NCBI GenBank assembly: GCA_934778215.1
Contig: CAKVOE010000001.1
Coordinates: forward strand, 372,001 to 436,000
DNA: 64,000 bases
Source: an uncultured Clostridia bacterium
GTDB taxonomy: Bacteria; Bacillota; Clostridia; Christensenellales; UBA1242
Direction of reading: 5' to 3'
The first letter of the stretch is position 1. Each line of letters starts with the position of its first letter. Shown piece by piece: positions 63,064 to 64,000 of the stretch. Under the pieces are notes generated by a model. That model worked only from the letters and a program-made list of their open reading frames with translations. It searched no databases and was not told where the DNA came from. Made by a program: the position numbers and the translations under genes.

Positions 63064-64000
63064 ATGAAAAAAACGGGGCAAAAAAGGGTAATATTTTTTA
63101 TAATAATTGCCATTTTGATAGTGGTAATTTTTATCGCCACCCCGCTTGTTGTGTTTTTTGTCGCAACCAAAAATGACACCCTAGATAAATCAAAATTTTT
63201 AACCAAATCTGCAACCATTAAAATAACCAGTGCAACAGGTAACACCTTACAAAACACTAACACAAGTATAAAAATAGACGAATTGCACGACTATACCATA
63301 AATGCCTTTATTGCAAAAGAGGATAAGCGATTTTTTGAGCATAACGGCTTTGATATTATTAGAATTTTTGGCGCATTAAAAAATAATATTTTCGCTGGGC
63401 GTATTGTAGAGGGCGGTTCTACCATCACTCAGCAACTTATAAAAAACACTCACACCAATAGCGAACGAACACTAAAACGCAAGATGACCGAAATAAAACT
63501 TGCAAAAGAGATGGAAAAAAACTATTCTAAAAACCAAATTTTAGAGATGTATTTAAACAATATCTATTTTGGCAACAACTGTTTTGGAATAGAACAAGCC
63601 AGTAATACCTACTTTGGAAAATCTGCACGCAACCTTTCGGTAGAAGAAAGTGCCGTTCTTGCAGGGTTAATTTCTGCACCAAGCGTATACAATCCAATTT
63701 CTGACTTAAATTTATCAATACAAAAAGGAAAATTAGTCTTAAAATTAATGTATGAGCAAAATAAACTCAACTCAAACGAATATTCACTCGCACAAGAAAA
63801 CATAGAAAAACTTGTCGTTTGCCCTTTAAATACATCAAGTTCTATTTATTTAGGTTTTGCCATAAGAGAAGCGTGTGACATTTTGGGGGTTGAAGACCTA
63901 GACCAATCTAAAAACATTAAAATTGAAACCTATCTAGATGAAAATACACAACAATTTTTAGAAAATGAAATATTATCTGACAAATATTCTTTTGCCAACA
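63064..64000 (+). CDS. Class A penicillin-binding protein (3' partial)
   Basis: The frame runs open to the window end, so only the first 312 residues are seen. A short basic N-terminus and one membrane helix (about 9-34) precede a GT51 peptidoglycan glycosyltransferase domain with the catalytic Glu in EDKRFFEHNGFD (about 85-96), GGSTITQQLIKN (about 119-130), and KKNYSKNQILEMYLNNIYFG read as neighbouring blocks. The transpeptidase domain should lie beyond the window. ATG 63064 is chosen because of the putative promoter; ATG 63019 is in frame but overlaps it. No clear ribosome binding site is seen for either start. Divergent from miaB. Confidence 0.88.
   Translation, partial: MKKTGQKRVIFFIIIAILIVVIFIATPLVVFFVATKNDTLDKSKFLTKSATIKITSATGNTLQNTNTSIKIDELHDYTINAFIAKEDKRFFEHNGFDIIRIFGALKNNIFAGRIVEGGSTITQQLIKNTHTNSERTLKRKMTEIKLAKEMEKNYSKNQILEMYLNNIYFGNNCFGIEQASNTYFGKSARNLSVEESAVLAGLISAPSVYNPISDLNLSIQKGKLVLKLMYEQNKLNSNEYSLAQENIEKLVVCPLNTSSSIYLGFAIREACDILGVEDLDQSKNIKIETYLDENTQQFLENEILSDKYSFAN

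Overview
The window is a low-G+C chromosomal segment of an endospore-forming member of the Bacillota, most likely Clostridia. The evidence is the forespore genes spoVAC-spoVAD-spoVAE, the sporulation gene yunB, an RNase Y gene, the ymfF/ymfH-ftsK-rimO-pgsA-recA order, the yajC...secD-secF-recJ-relA order, and strong AGGAGG-type ribosome binding sites. Almost all genes are core housekeeping genes. No prophage, transposon, CRISPR array, plasmid backbone or rRNA operon is visible. The genus cannot be named from sequence alone; very Asn-rich proteins and divergent SecD/SecF suggest an uncultured, AT-rich lineage.

Layout. 2-1264: 3' part of a histidine phosphatase-glycosyltransferase fusion. 1401-7234: Holliday junction and queuosine block ruvC-ruvA-ruvB-queA-tgt-yajC plus a small membrane protein. 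7468-10475: three-gene GlpA/GlpB/DUF1667-like flavoprotein operon. 10612-12174: RNase Y. 12249-13289 (-): polyprenyl synthase. 13518-13593 (-): tRNA-Trp(CCA). 13766-15516: membrane-anchored protein plus exported metallo-beta-lactamase-fold protein. 15824-18016 (-): Asn-rich lipoprotein. 18141-20076: spoVA genes. 20137-23146: SufC, a short SufB/D and an aldehyde dehydrogenase. 23385-26499: yunB, cysteine desulfurase, thiI. 26727-27947: transglutaminase-like protein. 28382-37055: two M16 peptidase homologues, FtsK/SpoIIIE, RimO, PgsA, RecA. 37134-46343: SecD/SecF-like pair, RecJ, RelA/SpoT, S15, PNPase. 46688-47323 (-): unknown membrane protein. 47324-48916: the largest gene-free gap, carrying a dispersed 18-bp repeat just upstream of a tyrosine recombinase (48917-49981). 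50102-50731 (-) and 50876-51490: a Cys/His-rich acidic protein divergent from lexA. 51616-53052: CNNM/CorC-type membrane protein. 53149-62975 (-): alpha-oxoamine synthase, then the miaB-mutS-mutL-miaA-ynbB operon. 63064 to the end: a class A penicillin-binding protein cut by the window edge.

How the genes fit together. DNA repair and recombination is heavily represented (ruvABC, recA, recJ, mutS, mutL, lexA, ftsK, tyrosine recombinase). tRNA modification is next (queA, tgt, thiI, miaA, miaB), with a cysteine desulfurase beside thiI as the likely sulfur donor. Fe-S assembly is represented by SufC with one short SufB/D protein. RNA turnover is represented by rny and pnp.

The observations I rate highest are: (i) the repeat-bearing gap next to a tyrosine recombinase that may be translated from a leaderless mRNA; (ii) the complete absence of TGA stop codons among 49 genes with visible stops (39 TAA, 10 TAG), although Trp is read by a CCA tRNA; (iii) a hairpin spanning the spoVAE-sufC junction that hides the sufC ribosome binding site and contains a promoter in its loop; (iv) a LexA whose predicted cleavage dipeptide is Cys-Gly; (v) the Asn-rich lipoprotein and the Cys/His-rich acidic protein. 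All functional assignments rest on motif reading without database searches.
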